This document shows, in pieces, positions 19,917 through 28,999 of a stretch of DNA of 64,000 nucleotides (positions within the stretch are counted from its first letter, which is position 1; each line of letters begins with the position of its first letter). The notes below the pieces were generated by a model that was given only the letters and a program-made list of their open reading frames with translations, did no database searches and was not told where the DNA came from. Source of the DNA: JAKZVK01 sp965261065 (lineage in GTDB: Bacteria; Acidobacteriota; Terriglobia; Bryobacterales; UBA6623). The translations under genes were made by a program, and so were the position numbers. Where the stretch lies: NCBI GenBank assembly GCA_965261065.1, contig OZ253444.1, positions 7,502,001 to 7,566,000 on the forward strand. The letters are read 5' to 3'.

Positions 19917-21010
19917 TTGAGTCCCGCATAATATCCCGTCACTCGAAGCAAAGAGAAGACTGTTTCCAGAAGGCCGTGATCAAACGCGGTTTGCGGTGCA
20001 TGCGGCGGAGTGCCTTGCGGACCCGCTCGTTCAGCTCGCCGTAGTCCTTCGGACAGACGTTCGGCAACTCGTGCTGCTTCCAGTAAGCCCAGATGTATTC
20101 CACCGGATTCAACTCCGGCGCATAGGGTGGCAAGTACTCGGTTGCGATGTGGCCTTCGGAGAGTTGGATGAACTCTTGCACCAGGCGGCTACGGTGCGCA
20201 GGCAGCCGGTCCCAGACGATCAGCAGCGGCCGATCGATATGACGTACCAACGCCTTGAGAAAGTCGATCACTTGCTCTTTGCCGATCGCACCGGGATAGA
20301 GCCGAAAGTAGAAGTTACGCAGCGTCAGCCCCGCCGAGACGGAAAGCTTCTCCCAATTGAAGTTAAACTGCAGCACCGGTGTTTGGCCGCGTGGCGCCCA
20401 GGTGCGGCAGCGATGCGGCTTCTGACTCAATCCGCTTTCGTCGATGAAGACGAGCGTACGGCCTTCGTTGTGGGCTTTTTTTTAATGCGCGTCCAGGTCT
20501 TGCGCTTCCAGGTGCGGATCTGCTCTTCGTTGCGCTCGCGCGCCTTTCCGACCGGGCGTTGCGGGCTCCAGTCGAGCGCTCGCAGGATCTTCCAGACGTG
20601 GCCTTCGTGGTAGTCGACCCCGAACTCGTCTCCGATCAGCCGAGCCACCCGCGGACAGCTCCACAGGGGCGTGGGGAAGCCGTGGGCTTGCGGGCCTTCC
20701 AGCAACAGCGACGTCAGGCGTTCGCATTGTGCGGCATCGAGGAGCGGCTTGCGTCCGGCGCGCCCGGCCTGGCGGAGTCCGGCCGCACCCTGCTCGCGGT
20801 ATTGCCGCCGCCACGCACTGACGGTTTGGCGAGCGACTTTCAGCCGTCTTGCCGTCTCGGACTGATTGTGGCCTTGGTGGAGCAGCCGCATCGCTTCGAA
20901 ATGGCGCTTCTCCAGGGCCTTGAAATCCCGCTTCACACCTTTGGGGTTGCCCATACATATATAGATGCTCCAAACTATCAAAAAGTGTCATAATAATTTG
21001 CGGGAGTCAA
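19917..21010 (-). mobile_element. IS630-family element, copy A, in fliK
   Basis: A 1094-bp element bounded by duplicated TA dinucleotides (19915-19916 and 21011-21012), the usual IS630 target. The ends are imperfect inverted repeats (left TTGAGTCCCGCATAATAT, right complement TTGACTCCCGCAAATTAT). It lies antisense to fliK. It is almost identical to copy B in flgE. Confidence 0.92.
19939..20954 (-). CDS. IS630 transposase, copy A, two frames joined by -1 frameshifting
   Basis: Frame A starts at MGNPKGVKRDFKALEKRHFE (ATG 20954) and has a helix-turn-helix region (NQSETARRLKVARQTVSAWR) and a winged-helix part. It ends at 20427, soon after an A8 run (coding strand) at about 20470. Slipping back one base on A8 gives KKKAHNEGRTLVFIDESGLS, the first DDE aspartate motif, and continues through frame B: PLLIVWDRLPAHRS and ATEYLPPYAPELNPVEYIWA, the second D and the E. 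Programmed frameshifting is known in several IS630 members. Without it, frame B lacks the first catalytic residue. Confidence 0.85.
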
Positions 21011-21415
21011 TAAGATATCATCGAAGCTAATTCCCGAGACTTCCTCGCAGCCTGAGACCATCGCCGCACCCACGCTCTCCACTATCCGCGAGTCATTCAG
21101 GGCTTTAGCCAAAGCTGTAGCCGACCAGAGTCAACCTCAACGACGACCCGCCGGCAACGTCACGGGTCCGCCGAAAGTTGTCGGAGCGGCCTCGGGGGGC
21201 GACGCCAAGGCTTTCGGCCAGAGCGCTGCCGAAACCGCCTACACAATCAAGATTCAATCCCAGCCGGGCGTGCAAGTAGGCCTGACAGGCGACGACGTCG
21301 ACCTCTCGTCGATGACTCGTACCGAGGGTTCGGAGCGAACGTTATCCACAGGTCGTCCACAGGCTGTGGAAGTTGTGGATTACCGCCAGGTTCCGGCTGA
21401 CAGTGAATCGACCAA

Positions 21416-22446
21416 GCCGGGTATCCACTTGACTCAGGTGACCCCAACATCTTGTAGTTGGGCTCACAGCGTCTTAGCGTCCCAATCGGCGACGATCGAG
21501 CGGTACGGCGTCGGCTCCACCGCCATGGCCTGCTGCACAAGGCGGTAGAAGAGCTTGCCCCGACTGCGTGATCTGCGCCGATTGAAGCGGAACACGAACT
21601 CGTCGAGATAGTAGTCCAGATGCTCGTGGCTGACCGCCCCCTGATGCGTGCCCAGCATCCAGCGCTTGAGTAGCGAGATCGCCAAGTGCACCCTCGGCAG
21701 TAGCTGCGAGGCCTGCTCGCGGCGGTTGTTAATCGAGATGATACGACGCTGGTAGTCCTTCTTCTTGAGCGGATCGTAGCCCGACCAGTTGTCGGTAACA
21801 ACCACGCTGCCCGGCTCGACCGACTCCTCGACGAAGGGCATCAAACTGGCCGCCGAGGCGTTCTGAACGCGCTGCATGCGGATGCGCCCCAGCCCGGTGC
21901 CTCTCTCTTCCGCGGCGACTGCAATCAACGCTTTACGCTCGGTCTGCCGGCCGATTACCCCTTCTTCTTCAGCGCCCCAGTAGGTCTCATCGACCTCGAC
22001 GAGGCCCGTCAATCGCTCCCGCCCCGGGCGCACCATCGCTCGCCTCAGCTTGTGCATCCAAGGCCAGGCGGTTTGGTAACTGCCCAGTCCCAGAACGCGC
22101 TGTAGACCCAGGGCGCTGGCCCCATTCTTCTGCGTGGTGATGGTCCACATCGCCCGGAACCACAGCTGCAGCGGCTTGCGTGTGTCTTGAAAGATCGTGC
22201 CGGTGGTGACGGAGGTTTGCCGCCCGCAGCGAGCGCATTCGAACCACACTTTGCGCACCGGCCAAGCGCGCTCATGCCCACACCTTGGACAGCGGAAACC
22301 CTCTGGCCAGCGCAAGGCGAACAGATAGTCGCGGCAAGCCTCCTCGCTCGCAAAGCGAGACTCGAATTCGAGTTGGTCGCGCGGGTAATCCTCCACCAGG
22401 CCCTACACTACATCTTGGGGTCACCTGAGTCAAGTGGATACCCAGC
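21416..22446 (-). mobile_element. IS1595-family element, copy B (intact), in fliK
   Basis: A 1031-bp element with inverted ends (GCCGGGTATCC on the left; GGATACCCAGC on the right) and the 8-bp direct repeat TCGACCAA at 21408-21415 and 22447-22454. It lies antisense to fliK. It is the only copy of the three with an unbroken transposase. Confidence 0.93.
21464..22396 (-). CDS. IS1595 (ISXO2-like) transposase, intact
   Basis: A 310-residue transposase starting with GTG 50 bases inside the element. An N-terminal zinc ribbon (CPRCGHERAW; CARCGRQTSVTTGT, about residues 35-70) is followed by the ISXO2 catalytic domain: LVEVDETYWGAEEEG holds the first D, VVVTDNWSGYDPLKKK the second, and LDYYLDEFVFRFNRRRSR the C-terminal acidic region. 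It cuts and pastes the element and could also mobilise the defective copies A and C, whose ends are the same. Confidence 0.93.
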   Translation of the reverse strand: MEDYPRDQLEFESRFASEEACRDYLFALRWPEGFRCPRCGHERAWPVRKVWFECARCGRQTSVTTGTIFQDTRKPLQLWFRAMWTITTQKNGASALGLQRVLGLGSYQTAWPWMHKLRRAMVRPGRERLTGLVEVDETYWGAEEEGVIGRQTERKALIAVAAEERGTGLGRIRMQRVQNASAASLMPFVEESVEPGSVVVTDNWSGYDPLKKKDYQRRIISINNRREQASQLLPRVHLAISLLKRWMLGTHQGAVSHEHLDYYLDEFVFRFNRRRSRSRGKLFYRLVQQAMAVEPTPYRSIVADWDAKTL

Positions 22447-22502
22447 TCGACCAAAAGGCAAATCATTAGTTCCAAAGGGGTTGTTACCTCGTCGAGCGCT
22501 AG

Positions 22503-22513
22503 CCCCCCCCCCC
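22503..22513 (+). repeat. C11 homopolymer inside fliK
   Basis: Eleven consecutive C residues. The fliK frame arriving from upstream (after removing both insertions) and the frame coding for the conserved C-terminal domain differ by one base, and this tract is the likeliest place for the change. Confidence 0.8.
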
Positions 22514-23510
22514 GCACGCAGCCCAGCGACAGTTCCGGCCTCTCCGAGATCAGAGGGACCAACCCTCAGCAGCAAGCCCGTGGAATATACGGAACGGCCG
22601 CGGGCGTCGGCTCAGGCCTCGCGCAACCAGCAACCAGGGCTCCCGGTCCCGGAGCGAAGCACCCCGCCAGCTTCCTCCCAGTCCCCCGTAGCCGAAGCTG
22701 GCGCCAGAGCACGGCAGGGCAACACGCTGGCGGCAACGGAGTTGGCTCTCGCTTCTACCGTGCCGCGGTACGTGTCCGATGCTCCTGAAGCGGTCAAGCC
22801 GCCGGAGGGATGGCAGCCTGAGCCCACCACCCTCAGCAAGTCGGAGGCCGAAGGCGAGGCACCCAAGCAGGCCAAGCCAGCCATCCTGAGCCCCCAGCAG
22901 ACTCAACCCCAGGCGTCCGATAAGCCCGACCGGGAGCGACTCGCCGCGCCCGAGACCCGCGCCGCGAACACGCCGCGTCCGGCCGAGAGCGCCGTGACCC
23001 CGGCCCCACGCCCGGAAGTGATTACCCACAGCCGTGCAACCGCAGCGGAGTCGCGAGAGACCCAGGCGGCCGGCAGACAAGAGACCGACAGCGCTCGCGC
23101 GACCGAGTGCATCGTCGAGATGGCGTCGCTGCAAAAGAAGCTCGATGCCAACCGAATGAACGTCCTGCTGCACGACGAGAGACTGGGCCGTGTCGTCGTC
23201 CGGCTGACCGAGCGCGCCGGCTTGGTGGACGCGATGGTACGCGCCGATACAACGCGCGCCCGTGAGGTGATCGCCGAGCACCTGCCCTCTCTGATGGAAT
23301 CGCTCGGTCGCCGCGGTTTGCAAGCATTTGCCTCGTTGGGCGGCCAGGACTCGGGGCGCGACGAGGCGTATCGGCAGCAAGGGGGCCGTTCGCGGCATCC
23401 CCGGCAGTTCTTCCGGAGGGGGCGGCGCGCGCAGGCCAACCCGTCCGTCTTCCGGATCCAGACGGAGTCTTGATGCTAGGCAACAGCTTTCTTGAAAGGA
23501 GTTTTGCGTA

Positions 23511-23795
23511 ATGTAAATCGGTGGAGTCACATCGGCGGCGAATGACAGGTCGTTACTCGGCGGCAGTCCCGCCGGCTTACTGGCCGACGGCGCGGATCGG
23601 GACATGTTCTTTCGGCTGCTGGTGACGCAGATCCAGAACCAGGATCCGTTGAACCCGCAAGATCCAACCGCGTTCGTCAGCCAGTTAGCACAGTTCAGCT
23701 CGCTCGAGCAGTTGCTCGAGATGGGCAGTTCACTCAAAGCAATTGAAGTCTTGCTGCGGCAACAGCCCCCGCAGCCGGAGAGCCCGGTCGAGTAA
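23511..23795 (+). pseudogene. flgD: Hook-cap protein FlgD (short form), stop at codon 2
   Basis: A good ribosome-binding site (AAGGAG, nine bases upstream) precedes ATG 23511, but the second codon is TAA. The frame then continues unbroken: IGGVTSAANDRSLLGGSPAG, DMFFRLLVTQIQNQDPLNPQ, DPTAFVSQLAQFSSLEQLLE and a short tail, about 95 codons in all. The FRLL-x-x-Q-(I/L)-x-x-QDPL ... QLAQFS-LEQ pattern is diagnostic of FlgD, the scaffold for hook polymerisation. The tudor/Ig region of longer FlgD proteins is absent, as in some other phyla. Only an internal ATG (23604) remains, which would remove the N-terminal 31 codons. Confidence 0.85.
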
Positions 23796-23899
23796 GCAGG
23801 CGAGCCGTCCGCGGACGCTCGAGAGAGTTCACCATTCACAGCCATCGTAGGAGGAAGAATCTATGCCAAGTGCTTTTTTCACAGGTCTGTCGGGTCTTA

Positions 23900-24993
23900 T
23901 TGAGTCCCGCATAATATCACGTCACTCGAAGCAAAGAGAAGACTGTTTCCAGAAGGCCGTGATCAAACGCGGTTTGCGGTGCATGCGGCGGAGTGCCTTG
24001 CGGGCCCGCTCGTTCAGCTCGCCGTAGTCCTTCGGACAGACGTTCGGCAACTCGTGCTGCTTCCAGTAAGCCCAGATGTATTCCACCGGATTCAACTCCG
24101 GCGCATAGGGTGGCAAGTACTCGGTTGCGATGTGGCCTTCGGAGAGTTGGATGAACTCTTGCACCAGGCGGCTACGGTGCGCAGGCAGCCGGTCCCAGAC
24201 GATCAGCAGCGGCCGATCGATATGACGTACCAACGCCTTGAGAAAGTCGATCACTTGCTCTTTGCCGATCGCACCGGGATAGAGCCGAAAGTAGAAGTTA
24301 CGCAGCGTCAGCCCCGCCGAGACGGAAAGCTTCTCCCAATTGAAGTTAAACTGCAGCACCGGTGTTTGGCCGCGTGGCGCCCAGGTGCGGCAGCGATGCG
24401 GCTTCTGACTCAATCCGCTTTCGTCGATGAAGACGAGCGTACGGCCTTCGTTTTGGGCTTTTTTTTAATGCGCGTCCAGGTCTTGCGCTTCCAGGTGCGG
24501 ATCTGCTCTTCGTTGCGCTCGCGCGCCTTTCCGACCGGGCGTTGCGGGCTCCAGTCGAGCGCTCGCAGGATCTTCCAGACGTGGCCTTCGTGGTAGTCGA
24601 CCCCGAACTCGTCTCCGATCAGCCGAGCCACCCGCGGACAGCTCCACAGGGGCGTGGGGAAGCCGTGGGCTTGCGGGCCTTCCAGCAACAGCGACGTCAG
24701 GCGTTCGCGTTGTGCGGCATCGAGGAGCGGCTTGCGTCCGGCGCGCCCGGCCTGGCGGAGTCCGGCCGCACCCTGCTCGCGGTATTGCCGCCGCCACGCA
24801 CTGACGGTTTGGCGAGCGACTTTCAGCCGTCTTGCCGTCTCGGACTGATTGTGGCCTTGGTCGAGCAGCCGCATCGTTTCGAAACGGCGCTTCTCCAGGG
24901 CCTTGAAACCCCGCTTCACACCTTTGGGGTTGCCCATACATATATAGATGCTCCAAACTATCAAAAAGTGTCATAATAATTTGCGGGATTCAA
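23900..24993 (-). mobile_element. IS630-family element, copy B, in flgE
   Basis: 1094 bp between TA dinucleotides at 23898-23899 and 24994-24995, with the same ends as copy A apart from single bases (GATTCAA on the right instead of GAGTCAA). It is antisense to flgE and lies in codon 12 or 13 of that gene. Confidence 0.93.
23922..24937 (-). CDS. IS630 transposase, copy B, two frames joined by -1 frameshifting
   Basis: Same organisation as copy A, with frame A from ATG 24937 and frame B ending at 23922, overlapping by four bases around 24410-24413. The A8 slip site is kept. Substitutions against copy A include RGFKALEKRRFETMRLLDQG and a Lys for Thr after the A8 run. Both frames are open, so this copy is probably active. 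Confidence 0.85.
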
Positions 24994-26275
24994 TAGGGCC
25001 CACTCAAGAGCGATCGAGGTCATCGCCAACAACCTGGCGAACCTCAACACCATCTCTTTCAAAGGGAGCCGCGCTGACTTCCGCGATCTGTTCTATCAGC
25101 AGATTGGTCAGAGCCGCTCGGGCGTGGCCTCTCAGGTCGGTATCGGTGTCGCGCCGATTACGGTTTCGCGGCGCTTCGAGCAAGGGACCATTCAGAACAC
25201 CGGCGGCCTACTCGACGCAGCTATTCAGGGAGAGGGATTCTTCATTGTTGAAGACTCGGGACTGAGGCAGTACACGCGCGCCGGCAACTTTCAACTCAAC
25301 GAGAGCCAGCAGTTAGTCACCATCAACGGCGATCTGGTGCAGGGCTGGATCCGCGACGACAGCAACAACATCGACACGAACCTTCCCATCGGCGACATCA
25401 CTCTCCAAGGCCAGAGCACGATCGATCCGACAGCGACGAGCGAGGTCAGCATTCGAGGGAATCTCCAAGCGGGCAGCACCACCACTTTCTCGCGTCCGAT
25501 ACAGGTTTTTGACGCGCTGGGCGAGTCGCACATTCTCACCATGGTCTTTACCCCTGTCGCGGCGCGGGCAGGGGCGTCGAGTTCGTTCGATGTCAGTGTG
25601 ACGATGCCGGCGGAGGATCTGATCTTGGAGGGCTCCGGCCCGCCCCCGACACCGCCGTTGGCCGACGTCGATCTCGTTGACACGGGACCCTTTCCCATCG
25701 ACTTCGACAGTTCGGGGACCTTGATTGTTCCGGCGACGCCGTATGGGATCTCCCTTGATATGTCCACAGTCGCACCGGCCGTTGAGTACACGAATGGAGC
25801 GGCAGACCTCCTGATCGCCTGGGACCTACTCGACGATCTCGATCAGCCCACGCTTTCGAGTTTCGGCGCCCCTTCGGCGATCACCGAGATCTTCCAAAAC
25901 GGCTCCGCAGCCGCCGAGTTGGTATCGATCTCGATCGCCGATGGCGGGAGGATCAGCGGCCTCTTCAGCGACGGCCGGAGCTTGGCCCTGGCGCAGACCG
26001 CGCTGGCCCGCTTTCCGAACCCGCAATCGTTGCTGGCGGTGGGCAACAACAACTTCGTGCCGTCCACCACGGCCGGTACGCCGGTCGTTGGCTCCGCGAA
26101 CACGGCCGGGCTGGGCTCGATCGTCGGTCTATCGCTTGAATTCTCGAATGTCGATATTGCTCAAGAGTTTACGAATCTGCTGACTTTCCAGCGCGGCTTC
26201 CAGGCCAACTCGCGAGTGATCACGACGGCCGACGAACTGAACCAGGAGGCGCTGAGTCTGAAACGGTAATTCTTG

Positions 26276-26665
26276 ATGGCGGCTGCCCCAGACGAAGGAG
26301 CCAAGCTCGGGCCGAAGGCCCCCGGCGGCGCGAAGCGCAGGCCCGCGCCGCCGCCGCCCGCCCTCCCGCCGGAAGTTTCGTCGTCTCCGGGGGACGCCTC
26401 CGACAACGAGGCATTCGGGCGATTTGCCGACATTCCGATCCACGTTGGGGTGCAGTTGGACCGCAAGAGGGTCACGGTCAAAGAGGTTCTCAGGCTGCAA
26501 GTGGACTCCGTCGTCGAGATGGAGCGATCCGCGGGAGAGAACGTCGATCTGCTGCTCGACGGTCTGATCGTCGGCAACGGCGAGATCGTGGTGATCGAAG
26601 ACATGATGGGCCTGCGGGTCACCGACCTGGCGCTGCCCGACGACGGGCAAGAGGGTTCCGGGTAG
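26276..26665 (+). CDS. fliN: Flagellar motor switch protein FliN (first copy)
   Basis: A 129-residue protein with a Pro/Ala-rich N-terminal 45 residues and a C-terminal SpoA domain: FADIPIHVGVQLDRKRVTVK, LQVDSVVEMERSAGENVDLL and LDGLIVGNGEIVVIEDMMGL. FliN forms the lower part of the C-ring and is needed for export and switching. It follows flgE by only a few bases. A second, larger FliN-type gene lies at 36010-36903, so the two may divide C-ring roles. The start is the ATG at 26276; a TTG three bases earlier is possible. Confidence 0.88.
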   Translation: MAAAPDEGAKLGPKAPGGAKRRPAPPPPALPPEVSSSPGDASDNEAFGRFADIPIHVGVQLDRKRVTVKEVLRLQVDSVVEMERSAGENVDLLLDGLIVGNGEIVVIEDMMGLRVTDLALPDDGQEGSG

Positions 26666-26672
26666 CGGCCTT

Positions 26673-27008
26673 ATGTGGACCTCCCTTCTTTCTCTAGCAT
26701 TCGTCTTCGGACTACTCGGGGGAGTGCTCTGGCTTCTTCGGCGGTTCGGAACGGCACAGCGGCAAGGCCGCCACATGTCGGTGATCGAGTCCGTCGCTCT
26801 GGGACCGGCGAAATCACTCTCGCTCGTCCGCGTTGCGGGACGCTGCTTCCTGGTTGGAACCACCAAGGACCAGGTCTCGACGTTGGCCGAGTTGTCTCTG
26901 ACCGAACTTGCCGTGGGTGACTCAGTGCCAACCGTTTCGTTCAAGGAGTGGTCGAAGTTGGTTTGGGAAAAAGGGGGAGGGCGGGCCAAAGGAGCATCCT
27001 CCGCCTAG
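26673..27008 (+). CDS. fliO: Flagellar export component FliO
   Basis: A 111-residue protein with one N-terminal membrane helix (WTSLLSLAFVFGLLGGVLWL) and a cytoplasmic domain with the FliO pattern: HMSVIESVALGPAKSLSLVR followed by VAGRCFLVGTTKDQVSTLAE. FliO helps assemble the FliP ring of the export gate. It lies seven bases after fliN and just before fliP. The frame is intact. Confidence 0.88.
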   Translation: MWTSLLSLAFVFGLLGGVLWLLRRFGTAQRQGRHMSVIESVALGPAKSLSLVRVAGRCFLVGTTKDQVSTLAELSLTELAVGDSVPTVSFKEWSKLVWEKGGGRAKGASSA

Positions 27009-27013
27009 TGGAG

Positions 27014-27859
27014 ATGTTGGCGCGGCGAGTTTTTCTGGTTGCGAATGACGGTTCCTCCGGGGAGGAACGGGGAGTTCGAACCGAATGCCCTCCGAGAATT
27101 CGAGTACGGAGTCGCAAGCCCTGGCCGTGGCTCTCGCTTCTGCTGCTGAGCGCTCTGCCGCTGCCGGCGCAGTCGCCTTCCTCTCCCACACCGCCGACGA
27201 TCCCGTTTCCAGGTATCTCCCTCGTAGACAGCAACGGCGAGATGGGTCTGCCTCTGCAGATCCTCCTGCTGCTGACGTTGCTGCCGGCGGTGATCGCGTC
27301 GCTGACGCCCTTTCTGAGAATCGTGGTGGTGCTGCACTTCTTGCGGCAAGCGATCGGAACACAGACAGCGCCGGGAAACAAAACCTTGTTGGGGCTGGCG
27401 CTGTTCTTGACCGTGGTCTTGATGCAGCCGGTGGTGGACCAGGTCCACGCCGAGGCGATCGTGCCTCTGCAGCAGGGCGAAATCAACCAGTACGAGGCAC
27501 TCGAAAAGGCCGCGGACCCGCTCAAGAAGTACATGGCGCGGTTCGTTCGCGAAGAGGACGTGGCGCTCTTTCTCGACATCACCGGCAGCCCCCGCCCCAA
27601 CAACATCGACGGGCTCGAACTAAGGATCCTGATGCCGGCCTACGTGCTCTCGGAGTTGCGGGTCGCCTTCCAGATTGGAGCCGTGCTGTTCTTTCCGTTT
27701 CTCGTGATTGACTTGCTCGTCGCCTCGATCACGCTTTCGCTCGGCATGATTCAGTTGCCACCGGTCATGCTCTCGATGCCGTTCAAGCTTCTGCTGTTTG
27801 TTTTGGTGGATGGCTGAAACCTGGTCGTCGGGTCGCTGGTGAAGGGATTCCATCCATGA
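27014..27859 (+). pseudogene. fliP: Export gate protein FliP with a stop at a conserved C-terminal Trp
   Basis: A signal-peptide-like region (PWPWLSLLLLSALPLPAQ) precedes the FliP core: LQILLLLTLLPAVIASLTPF, RIVVVLHFLRQAIGTQTAPG, PAYVLSELRVAFQIGAVLFF and MLSMPFKLLLFVLVDG. FliP normally continues with Trp; here TGA (27815-27817) stands in its place, and the next codons, read on, give NLVVGSLVKGFHP and a TGA at 27857-27859. A TGG-to-TGA change explains it. The loss is only about 14 residues but removes the end of the last membrane helix. FliP forms the gate with FliQ and FliR, both intact downstream. Partial function cannot be excluded. Confidence 0.82.
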
Positions 27860-27869
27860 CGTTGGGAGA

Positions 27870-28148
27870 GTGCGCCTCGTGAACGTCGATCTTGCCGTGG
27901 AGGTGACCCGCCAGGCCTTCTGGACCGCCCTGACCGTGGGTGGCCCGATTTTGTTGCTCGGCTTCGCCGCGGGCATCGTCGTGAGCTTGGTCCAGATCCT
28001 GACCTCGATGCAGGATCCCGCGTTCAACTCCGTACCGCGATTGCTGGTGTTTCTATTCGGGTTACTGTTGCTGCTGCCCTGGATGGCCGACCGGATGGTG
28101 CAGTATACGAGCGACCTATTCGGTGGGCTGGATCGTTTCGCGCGATGA
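27870..28148 (+). CDS. fliQ: Export gate protein FliQ
   Basis: A 92-residue protein with two membrane helices (AFWTALTVGGPILLLGFAAG and LLVFLFGLLLLLPWMADRMV) and the FliQ pattern DLAVEVTRQAF, VVSLVQILTSMQDPAF. It is part of the export gate with FliP and FliR. GTG starts at 27870 or 27879 are possible. It lies ten bases after the ancestral end of fliP. Confidence 0.9.
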   Translation: MRLVNVDLAVEVTRQAFWTALTVGGPILLLGFAAGIVVSLVQILTSMQDPAFNSVPRLLVFLFGLLLLLPWMADRMVQYTSDLFGGLDRFAR

Positions 28149-28209
28149 CCGCGAAACCGATTGACCTGCCACAAGATGCACCCTTGGGGCGCGAGAGCTG
28201 CCAGTCGCC

Positions 28210-28992
28210 GTGACGCTTGAGTTCACCACCGCGTGGATTATCAACTACGTTCTGCTGCTGGCACGAACGTCGGGCATCCTGGTGTTCGTGCCGATTCCCG
28301 GAACCAACCGCCTTCCTTCGCAGCCCAAGATTGTGTTGGCAGCGGCCTTGGCCTTCCTGCTGTCGCCGTTCGCCCACGGGGTGCAGGACGCCAGCGTTCT
28401 TTCATCACCCGCTGTGGCCTGGCAGTTGACGGGAATGTTGGCGGCGGAGGCGGCCTTCGGCCTGGCGATCGGAGCAGCGGTTGGCCTGCTGCTGGAGGCC
28501 TTCGGACTGGCCGCCCAGATCCTCGGCTTTCAGGCGGGCTACTCCTATATCAATACGGTCGACCCGACAACCCAGGTGGACGCCTCCATTCTCAACGTGA
28601 TCTTCGCCCTGCACGCCAGCCTGCTGTTCTTCGGCTTCAATCTTCATCTGCATGTCGTGCGGGCGTTGGCCGACAGCCTCGAGAGCTGGCCGCTGGGACA
28701 CTTCCGCACCCGGCCCGCCGACGCCGTGATGCTCATCGAGCTGGGGGGCGCCGTTATCGAAACCGGGGCGCGGCTGACGTTTCCGGTGGTCGCGGTGTTG
28801 CTGCTCATCGACTTGACTCTAGGACTGTTGAACCAGATCAACAGCCGGCTGCAACTCCTCACGCTGGCCTTCCCGGCCAAGATCATCGCCGCGACCGCGT
28901 TGATCTACCCATTGTTGTTGCTCGGCCCGAGACTGTTCTACGACCTCGCGACGGAAACGCAAAAGGTGATCACTACTTTGGTGAATCGCTGA
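28210..28992 (+). CDS. fliR: Export gate protein FliR
   Basis: A 260-residue membrane protein with the FliR layout: N-terminal LEFTTAWIINYVLLLARTSG and VFVPIPGTNRLPSQPKIVLA, mid-protein GLAAQILGFQAGYSYINTVD, and LPFVVAVLLLIDLTLGLLN-like (here FPVVAVLLLIDLTLGLLNQI). It closes the FliPQR channel at the inner membrane. GTG start. The length is normal (about 255-265). It precedes flhB by seven bases. It is intact. Confidence 0.93.
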   Translation: MTLEFTTAWIINYVLLLARTSGILVFVPIPGTNRLPSQPKIVLAAALAFLLSPFAHGVQDASVLSSPAVAWQLTGMLAAEAAFGLAIGAAVGLLLEAFGLAAQILGFQAGYSYINTVDPTTQVDASILNVIFALHASLLFFGFNLHLHVVRALADSLESWPLGHFRTRPADAVMLIELGGAVIETGARLTFPVVAVLLLIDLTLGLLNQINSRLQLLTLAFPAKIIAATALIYPLLLLGPRLFYDLATETQKVITTLVNR

Positions 28993-28999
28993 GTGCGCG

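Larger units (their letters stand above)
18551..23473 (+). pseudogene. fliK: Hook-length control protein FliK, broken by IS630, IS1595 and a frame change
   Basis: The start is uncertain (TTG 18521, GTG 18533 or ATG 18551). The first 460 residues are Pro/Ala/Ser/Gln-rich, as in FliK rulers. IS630 copy A (19917-21010) interrupts it at a TA; rejoined, the frame reads EQAASKISSKLIPETSS onward. IS1595 copy B (21416-22446) interrupts it again after ADSESTK. Past it, the rejoined frame meets a C11 tract (22503-22513), after which the conserved part is one frame away. That part is the Flg_hook domain: NVLLHDERLGRVVVRLTERA, then AREVIAEHLPSLMESLGRRG. FliK measures the hook and switches export to filament proteins. 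The gene is nonfunctional as it stands. Confidence 0.88.
23863..26269 (+). pseudogene. flgE: Flagellar hook protein FlgE, interrupted by IS630
   Basis: ATG 23863 follows GTAGGAGGA and begins PSAFFTGLSGL, then IS630 copy B enters at a TA. Removing the element and one TA joins the codons as GLRAHSRAIEVIANNLANLN, the perfect hook N-terminus. Downstream the gene is intact: TISFKGSRADFRDLFYQQIG, LLDAAIQGEGFFIVEDSGLR, and the C-terminus VDIAQEFTNLLTFQRGFQAN plus VITTADELNQEALSLKR. The rebuilt protein is about 436 residues. FlgE makes the hook, so this insertion alone should stop filament assembly. Confidence 0.93.

Noticed and set aside
22187..23473. A 428-codon open frame that looks like a complete protein before flgD
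   Set aside because: Its front is antisense IS1595 sequence; the real content is the 3' part of the broken fliK.
26129..26989. A 286-codon minus-strand frame over flgE, fliN and fliO
   Set aside because: It crosses three well-supported genes in antisense and has no recognisable content.
27815..27817. TGA read as Trp in fliP
   Set aside because: TGA ends intact genes here (fliQ, fliR, fliN/Y type, IS1595 transposase), so a changed code is unlikely.
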